The notes below the pieces were generated by a model. That model worked only from the letters and a program-made list of their open reading frames with translations, ran no database searches and was not told the DNA's origin. The translations under genes were made by a program, and so were the position numbers. DNA of 55,821 nt. Origin: Streptomyces sp. AA1529. GTDB lineage: Bacteria > Actinomycetota > Actinomycetes > Streptomycetales > Streptomycetaceae. This document shows positions 40,852 through 50,355 of the stretch, in pieces. Within the stretch, counting starts at the first letter, position 1. The number at the start of each line of letters is the position of its first letter. The stretch spans positions 1 through 55,821 of the forward strand of contig NZ_ALAP01000073.1 of the NCBI RefSeq assembly GCF_000280905.1. Reading direction: 5' to 3'.

Positions 40852-42207
40852 GTGGCCTTCTCCTCCCCCTCTCGCCCCGACCGCGACGTGCTCCGCGGGG
40901 TCCTGCGTCATCGCGCCTTCCGCGCGCTCACGCTGGGCCGGTCCCTGACCTTCTTCGGCAACTCCATGGCGCCCGTCGTGCTCGCTTTCGCCGTGCTGGA
41001 CCTCGGCGGCTCCGCGGTGGACGTGGGACTCGTCGTCGGCGCCCGGTCCGTCAGCAGCGTGCTGCTGCTGCTCTTCGGCGGGCTGCTGGCCGACCGGCTG
41101 CCCCGGGCGCTGGTGCTCCAGGGCGCTGCCGCGTCCGCCGCGCTGGTGCAGACCGGGGTGGGACTCGCCGTGCTGACCGACCGGGCGCCGATCGGAGCAC
41201 TGCTGGTCCTCAGCGTGGTGCAGGGGGCCGCGGCGGCCGTCTCCGTACCGGCGTCCGCCGCGCTGCTGCCCCGCACGGTGCCGCCGGGCGAACTGCGGCC
41301 CGCCAACGCGCTCTCCCGGATGGGGATCAACACGGGCATGATCGCGGGGACCTCGCTCGGCGGCATGCTGGCAGCCGTCGCGGGACCGGGCTGGGGCATG
41401 CTGCTGGACGGCGCGGCCTTCCTGGGCGCCGCGGCCGCCTACCGCCTGGCCGGGCGCGTGCTCGCCCGGCGCGGCGCGGTCACGTCGTCCGCGTCGTCCG
41501 CGTCGTCCGCGGAGGTGCTCTTTCCCGCTACGGCCGCCGAGTCCGCCGAGTCCGCCGGGCGGGCGCGGCCCTGGCAGGACATGCGCCAGGGCTGGCACGA
41601 GTTCGCCTCCCGCACCTGGGTGTGGGTGGTGGTGCTGCAGTTCTTCGTGGTGAACGCGGTCTCGGCGGGCGGCATCCAGGTGCTGGGGCCGGCTGTCGCC
41701 GACACGACCTTCGGCCGGACCGCCTGGGGCTTCGTCCTGGCCACCCAGATGGCCGGGGCGCTGGTCGGCGGGCTGCTCGTGGCGCGGTCCCGCTCGCGGC
41801 ACGCGTTGCGGATCGGCGTGGCCGTCGTGGCCCTGGACGCGCTGCCGCTCGTCGCCCTCGCGGAATCGGCCGATCTGGCCCTGCTGCTGATGGCGATGTT
41901 CGTGAACGGCATCGCACTGGAGCAGTTCAGCGTGGCCTGGGACCTCTCGCTCCAGGAGAACGTCCCGCAGGACACGTTGGCCCGCGTCTACTCCTACGAC
42001 GCCCTCGGCTCCACCCTCGCGCTCCCGCTGGGTGAGATGGCCGCCGGTCCGCTGGCGGAACGCTACGGCGTGCGTCCGACGCTGCTGTGCGGGGTCGGAC
42101 TCGTCCTGCTGGTGACGGCGGGCGCACTGGGCAGCAGCCAGGTGCGGGGGCTGACTGCGGGCGGGCCGGTGCCGGACGAGGTCGCTCCGGAGCGCGCGGC
42201 GGTGTGA
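40852..42207 (+). CDS. MFS transporter
   Basis: A 451-aa major facilitator with about 12 membrane segments. The GTG at 40852 is chosen because the family sequence begins at RDVLRGVLRHRAFRALTLGRSLTFFGNSM; an ATG at 40813 in the same frame is an alternative. The loop-2 motif GGLLADRLPRA is a variant of the MFS GxLADRxGRR signature. The Ser/Ala/Glu-rich loop SSASSASSAEVLF near the middle is the cytoplasmic linker between the halves. A drug or metabolite efflux role is typical. The ArsR-type gene follows 14 bp downstream and may regulate it. Confidence 0.85.
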   Translation: MAFSSPSRPDRDVLRGVLRHRAFRALTLGRSLTFFGNSMAPVVLAFAVLDLGGSAVDVGLVVGARSVSSVLLLLFGGLLADRLPRALVLQGAAASAALVQTGVGLAVLTDRAPIGALLVLSVVQGAAAAVSVPASAALLPRTVPPGELRPANALSRMGINTGMIAGTSLGGMLAAVAGPGWGMLLDGAAFLGAAAAYRLAGRVLARRGAVTSSASSASSAEVLFPATAAESAESAGRARPWQDMRQGWHEFASRTWVWVVVLQFFVVNAVSAGGIQVLGPAVADTTFGRTAWGFVLATQMAGALVGGLLVARSRSRHALRIGVAVVALDALPLVALAESADLALLLMAMFVNGIALEQFSVAWDLSLQENVPQDTLARVYSYDALGSTLALPLGEMAAGPLAERYGVRPTLLCGVGLVLLVTAGALGSSQVRGLTAGGPVPDEVAPERAAV

Positions 42208-42221
42208 GGCAGACTGACCGG

Positions 42222-42875
42222 ATGCCGCACTCCCGCTCCGGTCCGACCGACCCGCCCGGCCCGACCGACCCCGGCACCTCCCGTACCCGTGCCGCGCCGG
42301 ACGCTGCCGCCGGTTCCGCGGCCTCGGAGGCCTCCGTGGCGGATCTGCGGGTGCTGGCCCATCCGCTGCGGCTGCGGCTGCTCTCCCTGCTGACCGGCGA
42401 GGCCTACAGCGCGGCGGAAGCGGCCCGGCTCCTGGACCAGTCGCAGGCGAACGTCAGTTACCACCTGCGCAGGCTGCACAAGGCCGGACTCGTGGAGGCG
42501 GTGGGCGAGGTGACCGTGCGGGGCGGCACGGCCAAGCGCTACCGCCACGATCCGGACAGCGGCGAGCGACTGGGCCGCGGCGTGCCGCAGGGCGTCGATG
42601 CGTACCTCGCGCTGGCCGGCGCGCTGGGCGAGGAGTTGCGGCGGCGTACGGCCCAGCGGGACACCGGGGTGCGGGGGGAGATGACCGACGCGGAGGTCTG
42701 GCTGGAGCCGGAGGCGTGGGCCGGGGTGCGCGAGCGCGCCAGAGAGGTGGGGGACGAACTGCACCGCTGCGCGCTCCCGCCCGGTACGGACGGCGCGGTG
42801 CGGGTGAGCGCGACGATGGTCCTGTTCGCGATGCGAGCGGCGGAGGCCACCCCGTCCGCCGGGCCGGCCGGCTAG
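42222..42875 (+). CDS. ArsR-type HTH regulator
   Basis: A 217-aa protein from the ATG at 42222. After a Pro/Thr/Ala-rich N-terminal tail the winged helix reads VLAHPLRLRLLSLLTGEAYSAAEAARLLDQSQANVSYHLRRLHKAGLVEAVGE, an ArsR/SmtB-like fold without the metal-binding CxC. A C-terminal helical part with few conserved features follows. Probably controls the MFS gene just upstream. Confidence 0.83.
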   Translation: MPHSRSGPTDPPGPTDPGTSRTRAAPDAAAGSAASEASVADLRVLAHPLRLRLLSLLTGEAYSAAEAARLLDQSQANVSYHLRRLHKAGLVEAVGEVTVRGGTAKRYRHDPDSGERLGRGVPQGVDAYLALAGALGEELRRRTAQRDTGVRGEMTDAEVWLEPEAWAGVRERAREVGDELHRCALPPGTDGAVRVSATMVLFAMRAAEATPSAGPAG

Positions 42876-43215
42876 GTCGGGCCGGGTCTCCTCCGGCCGG
42901 TATCTGCGGCGGCCGCGGACGCGTTGCGGCGCGCGGACGCGCCGGGGCGTTCCGCGCGCGTGCGGCGGAGTCCGGCGCACCGTGCCGTCCCCCGGCCCCG
43001 GTGCTGTTCCCGTTCCCGGTGTCCGCGGACGGCCCGCCCGTGCGGCGCTGTCGAGGCGGGTCGGACGGGTCTGAGCAGGTGCTCATCACATCGGGTGAAA
43101 CTTTGGCCGACCGTTGCGGCCAACAACACTCTGTTGCCAAGCTGTTGCTGACCGTCAGTATCGCCCGGTACCAGTCAGCTTCATTCAGCATCTGGCCGAA
43201 ACGGGGAGGGCACAC
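42876..43215. other. Gap with GntR promoter region
   Basis: No gene recognised. The right end has TTGCGGCCAACAA and the 11-bp direct repeats at 43131-43152, probably part of the control region of the GntR gene. Confidence 0.4.
43131..43152. repeat. 11-bp direct repeats before GntR gene
   Basis: CTGTTGCCAAG (43131-43141) directly followed by CTGTTGCTGAC (43142-43152), one helical turn apart. Position suggests a GntR/HutC binding region. Confidence 0.45.
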
Positions 43216-43968
43216 GTGCCATTCGGTGAGCAACCCGCGTATCTGCGCGTGGCCTCGGATCTGCGCAGCAAGATCGCGGACGGATCCCTTCCGCCGCACA
43301 CCCGCCTCCCCTCGCAGGCCCGCATCCGCGAGGAGTACGGCGTCTCGGACACGGTCGCGCTGGAGGCGCGCAAGGTGCTGATGGCGGAGGGGCTGGTGGA
43401 GGGCCGTTCCGGCTCCGGGACCTATGTGCGGGAGCTGCCGGCCGCCCGCCGGGTCTCCCGCACCGGCTACCGCTCGCTGGGGGAGTGCACGCCCTTCCGT
43501 CAGGAGCAGTCCGACGAGCGGGTGCGGGGCACCTGGGAGTCGCGGAGCGAGCAGGAGGACGCCTCGGCCGACGTCGCCGAGCGGCTGTTCATCGAGCGTG
43601 GCGAGCGGGTGATGCGCACCCGCTACGTCTTCCACGTCGGTGGCGACCCGGTGATGCTCTCCGTCTCCTGGGAGCCGCTGGCGGTGACGGGCCGGACGCC
43701 GGTGATGCTGCCCGAGGAGGGGCCGCTGGGCGGCCGGGGGGTGGTGGAGCGGATGGCCGCGATCGACCTGGTGGTGGACAACGTCACCGAGGAGGTCGCG
43801 AGCCGCCCCGGGCGGGCGGGGGAGATGACGGCGCTGGGTGGCGTCCCGGGGCACGCGGTGCTGGTGATCGCGCGGACCTATTACGCGGGGAAGCGCCCGG
43901 TGGAGACGGCGGACGTGGTGGTGCCCGCCGACCGATTCAAGCTGGCATACCACCTGCCGGTGAAGTAG
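43216..43968 (+). CDS. GntR-family regulator (HutC/UTRA type)
   Basis: A 250-aa protein from a GTG with SD GGGAGGG 5 nt upstream. The GntR winged helix (YLRVASDLRSKIADGSLPPHTRLPSQARIREEYGVSDTVALEARKVLMAEGLVEGRSGSGTYV) covers residues 8-72. The C-terminal UTRA domain (EDASADVAERLFIERGERVMRTRYVF to ETADVVVPADRFKLAYHL) binds a small effector in this subfamily. No target gene is adjacent, so its regulon lies elsewhere or is itself. Confidence 0.9.
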   Translation: MPFGEQPAYLRVASDLRSKIADGSLPPHTRLPSQARIREEYGVSDTVALEARKVLMAEGLVEGRSGSGTYVRELPAARRVSRTGYRSLGECTPFRQEQSDERVRGTWESRSEQEDASADVAERLFIERGERVMRTRYVFHVGGDPVMLSVSWEPLAVTGRTPVMLPEEGPLGGRGVVERMAAIDLVVDNVTEEVASRPGRAGEMTALGGVPGHAVLVIARTYYAGKRPVETADVVVPADRFKLAYHLPVK

Positions 43969-44110
43969 CCGACCCGGCGCCTGCGGTGCGGTGCTGCTTC
44001 CGAGGTGCGCCGGGGCGCCGCCGTCGGGCGGGCGAACACCTGGCCGAAATGTTGACCGCAATGTGCAAAGCCGAATGCGGTGAGTGAGGGCCGGGCGTAA
44101 GCTCCGGCAT

Positions 44111-44326
44111 ATGCGAAGTGCGAGCGGCGACAGCGACGCGGTGCTGCCCTGGCAGCTCATCCGCCAGGACTGCCACGGCAACCGCTACCGCGTCGGCAGC
44201 TATGCCACCCGGACCGAGGCGCAGCATCTCGCCGAACGGCTGAGCGAACAGGCCGAGGGGTATCTGGTGGAACACCGGGACCGGCTGGCTGCGCACCCGG
44301 AACACGCGGACGGCGGTCGCGGCTGA
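44111..44326 (+). CDS. Small SPOR-like protein
   Basis: A 71-aa protein from the ATG at 44111 (an ATG at 44084 gives 9 more residues and is less likely). The sequence LPWQLIRQDCHGNRYRVGSYATRTEAQHLAERLSEQ resembles the small SPOR-domain-like proteins conserved in Streptomyces; SPOR domains bind denuded peptidoglycan, but the short stand-alone forms are uncharacterised. No signal peptide. TAAGCT 7 nt before the ATG may be a -10 of a leaderless transcript. Confidence 0.65.
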   Translation: MRSASGDSDAVLPWQLIRQDCHGNRYRVGSYATRTEAQHLAERLSEQAEGYLVEHRDRLAAHPEHADGGRG

Positions 44327-44460
44327 CGCCGCACGCGCCTCCGCTCCGTTCCCCTGACCCCGGCGCCGGGTGCGGCGCCCCGCGTGCGCCCCTTCGCTCC
44401 CCGTGTCCGATATATGGATAATGAGCCCACGTCGTAGGTATCCAGTTCCCGACCAGGGGC

Positions 44461-47055
44461 GTGGGCCGTGTGAGCACCGAACCCGCCGACGAGGCGACCT
44501 CGCTCCTGGACACCCTCCGCGTCGGGGTCGTCATGCTGGACGGGCACGGCACCGTCCTGGTCTGGAGCCCGACCACCCAGGAGATCCTGGGCTGGTCGGC
44601 CGAGGACACCATCGGCCGTTCGATCGAGGACTTCGTCGAGAGCGACGAGGCCGAGCGCCGCGCCCGCCGCAACAGCCTCGGCCGCGGCGGAAGCTGGCAG
44701 GGCATCCTGCACATCCGCCACCGGGCGGGGAACGTGGTCGAGGTCGAGGGCCGCGGCTCGCTGCTGCGGGACACCGAGCAGCACCCGTTCGTCCTGGCCA
44801 GCATCATGGAGACCAGCCGGCTGCGCGCCGTCGAGCACGATCTGGCCGTGCTGGACGCCCTGTTCGCCTCCTCGCCGCTGGGCATCGGGGTCTTCGACAC
44901 CGAGCGGCGCTTCGTCCGCTTCAACGACGCCCTCGTACGACTGAACAACGCCACCCGCGCCGAGCTCATCGGCCACACCGTCGCCGACCTGCTCCCGGCC
45001 GCCATGGCCGAAGAGGTGCTGCAGATCCAGTCCAGGGTGCTGGAGACCGGGCGCTCGGTCGTGGACCTGGTGACCACCGCGCCCGACGGCAAGGGAGCCC
45101 GCTCCCTGTCCTACGCCCGGATCACCGACCGCAGCGGCACGGTGCGCGGGGTGAGCTGCACGGTCATGGACATCACCGAGCGGCTGGAGGCGCTCAACAA
45201 GGCGGAGGCGGCACGGCAGCGGCTCGCCCTGCTCGACGAGGTCGGCGTGGCGCTCGGCAACCTGCTGGACGTCCACGCCATCGCGCAGGCGCTCGCCGAG
45301 GTGCTGGTGCCGCGGTTCGCCGGCTACGCCGGGATCATGCTGCGCGACGAGGTCGCCGTCGGGGGCGAGCTGCCCGAACCGGTGATTCCCTTCGGCACGC
45401 CGCTGCGCCTCTTCGGGTTCGCCGCCCGGGAGAGCGGCGAGCGCGTGGAGCGGCTGCTGCGGCTGGGCAGCGAGATCCGCTACGAACGGGAGTCGCTGCT
45501 CGGCCGGGCGCTGGACACCGGCATGCCCCAACTCGCCGGTACGCCCGAGGAGATCCTGCGCGCCACCCGGTCCGGCGACCCCCGGGTCGAGGCCACCTTC
45601 GAGCTGGGGGTGCACTCGCTGATGGCGGTGCCGCTGCGGGCGCGCGGCACCGTGCTCGGGCTGCTGCTGGTGAGCCGGGCGCAGGGGGACGAGCCGTACG
45701 GGGACGACGACCGCGCGCTCGCGACGGAGGTGGCCGACCGCTCCGGCACCTTCCTGGACAACGCCCGGCTGTACGCGCGCGAGCGGGAGGGCGCGCTGAT
45801 GCTCCAGCGCAGCCTGCTGCCACAGCGCATCCCCGAGCCGCCGGGAGTCGACCTCGCCTACCGCTATGTTCCGGGCAGCAGCGGTACGGAGGTGGGCGGC
45901 GACTGGTTCGACGTCATCCCGCTGCCGGGCGGCCGGGTCGCCTTCGTCGTCGGTGACGTGATGGGGCACGGACTGCACGCGGCGGTCACGATGGGACGGC
46001 TGCGTACCGCCGTCCGCACGCTGGCGGGCCTCGACCTGCCGCCGGACGAACTGCTCGCCCGAGTCAGCACGGTGGGGGACGACCTCTCCCACGGGCCCGA
46101 CGACCCCCTGATGGCCACCTGTCTGTACGCCGTCTACGAACCTGCTCCCACCTCGGCGGGCTCCCGCTGCGGGGTGCTGACCATGGCGAGCGCGGGTCAT
46201 GTGCCGCCGCTGCTGGTCACCCGCGAGGGGGAGAGCGGGTGCCGGGTCCGGCCCGTCGACGTGCCCTCGGGCGTCCCGCTCGGCGTCGTCGGACCCGAAC
46301 CGGACCAGGAGTACCCGCTGACCGAGGCCGAGGTCGAGGAGGGGAGCATCCTGGTGCTGTACACCGACGGCCTGGTCGAGAGCAGAGGCGAGGACATCAC
46401 CGAGGGCATCGACCGGGTCTGCGCGCTGCTCGCCGGTCCCGGCTCCCGCAGGTCGGCTCCCGATGACGGGTGCACCTGGAACGGTGCCGGCGCCCACGTC
46501 TCGACAGGACCCGTCGGTGCCACCGGCTGCGGCGGACTGGAGAACTCCTGCGACCTGCTCATCGACTCGCTGCGCGGGCAGCGCTCCGGCACCCCGGGCC
46601 GGCCCGGCACGGGGGACGACGTCGCGCTGCTGATGGCCAGGCTCGGCGGACTGCCCGGGCACACCGCCGCCTCCTGGTCCTTCACCCCCGGCAGCTACGC
46701 CGTGCGCAGGGCGCGCGAAGCCGTACGGAAGACACTGCGCGAGTGGCGGCTCAGCGATCTGGAGGACACCTGTGTGCTGCTGGTGAGCGAACTGGTCACC
46801 AACGCCTTGCGGTACGCGCACGGTCCCGTCGGAGTACGAGTGGTACGCGACATCGGCCGCGATCCGGCCGGGCCTGCCGGAGTGCTGATCGTGGAAGTGT
46901 CCGACCTGCTCCCCGAACCGCCCCGCGAGCGTGTCGTCACCGAGGAGCAGGAGGGCGGCCGGGGGATCCAGATGGTGGCCAGCGAGGCCCGCCGCTGGGG
47001 CACCCGGCACGGCCCCGAAGGCAAGACGGTCTGGTTCGAACTGGCGCTGCCCTGA
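44461..47055 (+). CDS. PAS-PAS-GAF-SpoIIE phosphatase with C-terminal HATPase
   Basis: An 864-aa multidomain signalling protein. Two PAS domains (about residues 15-120 and 128-240), GAF (about 250-445), SpoIIE/PP2C phosphatase (about 470-730; metal sites GGDWFDVI, GDVMGHG, YTDGL and TGDDVALL all present), then an RsbW-type histidine-kinase-like ATPase (about 745-864; SELVTNALRY N-box and GGRGIQMV G-box). Such fusions combine phosphatase and kinase activity on STAS-domain anti-anti-sigma proteins. The GTG at 44461 is used; a GTG 9 nt later is equally possible. Followed by a paralogue 155 bp downstream. Confidence 0.9.
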   Translation: MGRVSTEPADEATSLLDTLRVGVVMLDGHGTVLVWSPTTQEILGWSAEDTIGRSIEDFVESDEAERRARRNSLGRGGSWQGILHIRHRAGNVVEVEGRGSLLRDTEQHPFVLASIMETSRLRAVEHDLAVLDALFASSPLGIGVFDTERRFVRFNDALVRLNNATRAELIGHTVADLLPAAMAEEVLQIQSRVLETGRSVVDLVTTAPDGKGARSLSYARITDRSGTVRGVSCTVMDITERLEALNKAEAARQRLALLDEVGVALGNLLDVHAIAQALAEVLVPRFAGYAGIMLRDEVAVGGELPEPVIPFGTPLRLFGFAARESGERVERLLRLGSEIRYERESLLGRALDTGMPQLAGTPEEILRATRSGDPRVEATFELGVHSLMAVPLRARGTVLGLLLVSRAQGDEPYGDDDRALATEVADRSGTFLDNARLYAREREGALMLQRSLLPQRIPEPPGVDLAYRYVPGSSGTEVGGDWFDVIPLPGGRVAFVVGDVMGHGLHAAVTMGRLRTAVRTLAGLDLPPDELLARVSTVGDDLSHGPDDPLMATCLYAVYEPAPTSAGSRCGVLTMASAGHVPPLLVTREGESGCRVRPVDVPSGVPLGVVGPEPDQEYPLTEAEVEEGSILVLYTDGLVESRGEDITEGIDRVCALLAGPGSRRSAPDDGCTWNGAGAHVSTGPVGATGCGGLENSCDLLIDSLRGQRSGTPGRPGTGDDVALLMARLGGLPGHTAASWSFTPGSYAVRRAREAVRKTLREWRLSDLEDTCVLLVSELVTNALRYAHGPVGVRVVRDIGRDPAGPAGVLIVEVSDLLPEPPRERVVTEEQEGGRGIQMVASEARRWGTRHGPEGKTVWFELALP

Positions 47056-47210
47056 GCGGACCGGGGCGTCGGCCGGTCGCCCCGTCCGCAACAGCAGCAC
47101 CGGATGCGGCTCGGGTGGCGCGGGGTGGCGCGAAACCCCGGCGCGGCCCGGTACGTGGCCGGTGCGCACTCCTGGGGTTCGACCCGGCATTCCCTGGTTA
47201 GGAGTCAGGG

Positions 47211-49421
47211 GTGACTCCCGTGAACAGCGGGGGTGTGCGCGTATTGCCTCGTCGCGACAAGGAAGACTTGTGGCGATCGGGAAGAGCGGGCTCCGGATGG
47301 CTCTCCGGCCTGCCACACTTCTCGGACCGGAGGCGAGCACCGGCAGTGGAAGGGGCGGCATTGAGCGATATCCCGGTGGAGGCGGCCGGTAAGCAGGACG
47401 ACGTACGTCGTGCCCTGGCCCTGCTGAATGCCGCGGGCGCGCGGATCGGCAACTCGCTGGACCTGGAGACCACCGCCCGCGAACTGCTGGACGTGGCGGT
47501 GCCCCAGTTCTGCGATCTGGCCTCCGTCGACCTCTACGAGAGCGTGCTGGCCGGTGACGAGCCCCGCCCCGTCGGACCGACGCCTCCCGAGGACACCGAC
47601 GGCGCCGAGGGCTTCGGCGGACCGGAGTCCGGCCGGTGCGAGACGGCCGAGAGCCGCCTCGCCGACGGGCTGCCCCGGCGCCGCCGGGGGCCGGTCGGCT
47701 CGCCGCGCGGAGAGCTGCGCCGGGTCGCCTTCGCCAGCGCCGTCGCCAACACCCCCTACGGATACGTGCTGCCCGACGAGGAGGCGCGGGCCGGCGAAGC
47801 CGTGGTCCGCCCGCGCGGCGCAGCCCGGGACGGCACCGCACCGGACGGCGGCGCACCGGACGGCGGCGCCTCGGCGCAGGGCGCCGCCCGCGCCCGGGCC
47901 AACGGCACCGCGTCGGCCGCCGCGCAGCCGGGGCAGCCCGCGGAGGTGGGCTCCACGCACTGCTACGCCGAGCACTCCCCGTTCGCCACCGCGCTGCGCA
48001 CCGGCCGGGTGCAGAACATCCCCGGCCAGGACGGCACCGTACCGGCGCAGTTCGGCGCCGTCGTGCAGTCCACACTCGCCGTGCCCATGGTCGCCCGGGA
48101 CCGGGTACTGGGCCTCGCGCAGTTCTCCCGCGCCAAGGGCAGCGAGCCGTTCGGCGAGCGCGACGGCGCCCTCGCCGCCGAGCTGGCGGCCCGCGCCGCC
48201 GTCTGCATCGACAACGCCCGCCTCTACCGCCGGGAGCACGAGCGCGCCCTCATCCTGCAGCGCAGCCTGCTGCCGCCGGGCGACCCGGAGGCCGCCGGGC
48301 TGGAGATCGCCTGCCGCTATCTGCCAGGCAACCCGGCCACCGAGGTCGGCGGCGACTGGTTCGACGTCATCGAACTGCCCGGCCACCGCACCGCCATCGT
48401 CGTCGGCGACGTGATGGGGCGCGGGCTGCGGGCGGCGGTGGCCATGGGCGAACTCCGCACCGCCGTACGCACCCTCGCCCTCACCGACATGGAACCCGCC
48501 GAGGTGCTGGGCGCGCTGGACGAGATCGCGCGCGGTCTGGGCGATCCGCGCAAGCAGCACTCGCAACGGGGCCAGCGGGGCAGCGACACCGACCTGTCCG
48601 AGGTCTACCTGGCCACCTGCATCTACGCCGTCTACGACCCGGTCTCCCGACGCTGCACCTTCGCCAACGCGGGGCATCTGCCGCCCATCATGGTCGAGCC
48701 GGGCGAGCCCGCGCTGCTGCTGGAGGTGCCCAAGGGGGTGCCGCTCGGCGTGGGCGGCGAGCCGTTCGAGGAGATCGAGATCGAGCTGCCGGAGGGGGCG
48801 ATGCTCTCCCTCTACACCGACGGCCTGGTCGAGTCCCGGGACCACCCGCTGGACGAGGGGCTGGACCGGTTCCGCTCGGCGCTCACCGATGCCGCCGAGC
48901 CGCTGGAGGACACCGCGGACCGGGTGCTGCGCACCCTCAACGTGCACCACGGCGAGGACGACATCGCCCTCCTCGTCGCCCGGGTGCAGGGGCTGGATCC
49001 CGGTCACGTCGGCGACTGGACGCTGCCGCCCGAGCCGCGGTCGGTCGCACGGGCCCGCGAGCTGATGTGCGAGCAGCTCGCCGCCTGGGACCTGGAGGCG
49101 CTCAGCGACACCGCCGAGCTGCTGGTCAGCGAACTGGTCACCAACGCGCTGCGGTACGGCGAGGGGAACATCCGGCTCCGGCTGCTGCTGGAGCGGACGC
49201 TGGTGTGCGAGGTGTGGGACGCGGGGCAGGTCCAGCCGCGCAGGCGCCGGGCCCGGGACACCGACGAGGGCGGCCGGGGACTGCAACTGGTCGACCTGCT
49301 CTCCACCGGCTGGGGAAGCCGCCGGGTGCCCTCCGGGAAGGCCGTCTGGTTCCAGTTGGCCCGCCCCGAGGAAGGGGCGGCGGTACCGGACCCGACCGAG
49401 GCACTGCTGAACCTGTTCTGA
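47211..49421 (+). CDS. GAF-SpoIIE phosphatase with C-terminal HATPase
   Basis: A 736-aa relative of the upstream protein without PAS domains. The start is a GTG with SD AGGAG. The GAF domain (from about residue 65) carries a long low-complexity insertion rich in Ala, Gly and Asp. SpoIIE motifs GGDWFDVIEL, GDVMGRG, YTDGL and EDDIALL are intact, as are SELVTNALRYG and GGRGLQLV of the HATPase. The N-terminal 45 residues are basic with no clear domain. It probably regulates the same or a parallel sigma-factor partner-switch pathway. Confidence 0.9.
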   Translation: MTPVNSGGVRVLPRRDKEDLWRSGRAGSGWLSGLPHFSDRRRAPAVEGAALSDIPVEAAGKQDDVRRALALLNAAGARIGNSLDLETTARELLDVAVPQFCDLASVDLYESVLAGDEPRPVGPTPPEDTDGAEGFGGPESGRCETAESRLADGLPRRRRGPVGSPRGELRRVAFASAVANTPYGYVLPDEEARAGEAVVRPRGAARDGTAPDGGAPDGGASAQGAARARANGTASAAAQPGQPAEVGSTHCYAEHSPFATALRTGRVQNIPGQDGTVPAQFGAVVQSTLAVPMVARDRVLGLAQFSRAKGSEPFGERDGALAAELAARAAVCIDNARLYRREHERALILQRSLLPPGDPEAAGLEIACRYLPGNPATEVGGDWFDVIELPGHRTAIVVGDVMGRGLRAAVAMGELRTAVRTLALTDMEPAEVLGALDEIARGLGDPRKQHSQRGQRGSDTDLSEVYLATCIYAVYDPVSRRCTFANAGHLPPIMVEPGEPALLLEVPKGVPLGVGGEPFEEIEIELPEGAMLSLYTDGLVESRDHPLDEGLDRFRSALTDAAEPLEDTADRVLRTLNVHHGEDDIALLVARVQGLDPGHVGDWTLPPEPRSVARARELMCEQLAAWDLEALSDTAELLVSELVTNALRYGEGNIRLRLLLERTLVCEVWDAGQVQPRRRRARDTDEGGRGLQLVDLLSTGWGSRRVPSGKAVWFQLARPEEGAAVPDPTEALLNLF

Positions 49422-49517
49422 ACGCCTCGGCCCCCGCCCGCCATCGCCGCGAGCGAGGCGGTGGCCGCCGTCGGCCGGGGGCCCGAACCGCTGTCGGACG
49501 GCTGGGGTCGGAACGCG

Positions 49518-49552
49518 CGAGACGGCCGGTGCGCCGCGCACCGGCCGTCTCG
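49518..49552. terminator. Strong bidirectional terminator
   Basis: A perfect 16-bp stem: CGAGACGGCCGGTGCG (49518-49533), 3-nt loop CCG, CGCACCGGCCGTCTCG (49537-49552). It lies between the convergent phosphatase and sdhB genes. Confidence 0.92.
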
Positions 49553-49566
49553 AGGTGTCCGGCCCG

Positions 49567-50355
49567 TCAGTTCGTCCGGCGGCGGATCTTGTTGCCCAGC
49601 CAGACCAGCGGGTCGTACTTGCGGTCGGCGGCGCGTTCCTTGAGCGGGATCAGCGCGTTGTCCGTGATCTTGATGTGCTCGGGGCAGACCTCGGTGCAGC
49701 ACTTGGTGATGTTGCAGTAGCCGAGCCCGTGCTCCTCCTGCGCCGTGGACTTGCGGTCCAGGCCGGTCTCCTCGGCGGCGTCCAGCGGGTGCATGTCCAG
49801 CTCGGCGACCCGCATCAGGAAACGCGGCCCGGCGAAGGCCGTCTTGTTCTCCTCATGGTCGCGCACCACATGGCAGGTGTCCTGGCACAGGAAGCACTCG
49901 ATGCACTTGCGGAACTCCTGCGAGCGCCCCACGTCCTCCTGCTGCATCCGGTACTCGCCCGGACCCAGGTCCTGGGGCGGCACGAACGCGGGCACCTGCC
50001 GCGCCTTCTCGTAGTTGAAACCGACGTCCGTCACCAGGTCCCGCACCACCGGGAAAGCCCGCAGCGGGGTGACGGTGAGGGTCTCGTCGCGGTCGAAGAC
50101 CGACATGCGGGTCATGCACAGCAGCCGGGGCCGCCCGTTGATCTCCGCGCTGCACGAACCGCACTTGCCCGCCTTGCAGTTCCAGCGGACCGCGAGATCC
50201 GGGGCCTGGGTCGCCTGGAGGCGGTGGATGATGTCGAGGACGACCTCGCCCTCGTTCACCTCGACGGTGAAGTCCTCCAGGCCGCCGCCGTCCACATCGC
50301 CGCGCCAGACCTTGAAGTGCGCGTCGTAGCTGGTCGTGTCCGGTGCGGTAGTCAC
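49567..50355 (-). CDS. sdhB: Succinate dehydrogenase iron-sulfur subunit
   Basis: A 262-aa protein. The N-terminal ferredoxin-like [2Fe-2S] motif is CKAGKCGSCS with a later Cys in RLLCMT. The C-terminal clusters are bound by CIECFLCQDTC and CNITKCCTEVCP (the [4Fe-4S] and [3Fe-4S] sets). It carries electrons from the flavoprotein to the membrane subunit. The GTG start overlaps the sdhA stop by 4 nt. The gene order C-A-B (as transcribed) matches the mycobacterial Sdh1-type enzyme. Confidence 0.94.
   Translation of the reverse strand: MTTAPDTTSYDAHFKVWRGDVDGGGLEDFTVEVNEGEVVLDIIHRLQATQAPDLAVRWNCKAGKCGSCSAEINGRPRLLCMTRMSVFDRDETLTVTPLRAFPVVRDLVTDVGFNYEKARQVPAFVPPQDLGPGEYRMQQEDVGRSQEFRKCIECFLCQDTCHVVRDHEENKTAFAGPRFLMRVAELDMHPLDAAEETGLDRKSTAQEEHGLGYCNITKCCTEVCPEHIKITDNALIPLKERAADRKYDPLVWLGNKIRRRTN

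Noticed and set aside
44200..48075. Minus-strand frame of about 1290 codons opposite the phosphatase genes
   Set aside because: No recognised domains and opposite to two clear SpoIIE/HATPase proteins; a high-GC shadow.
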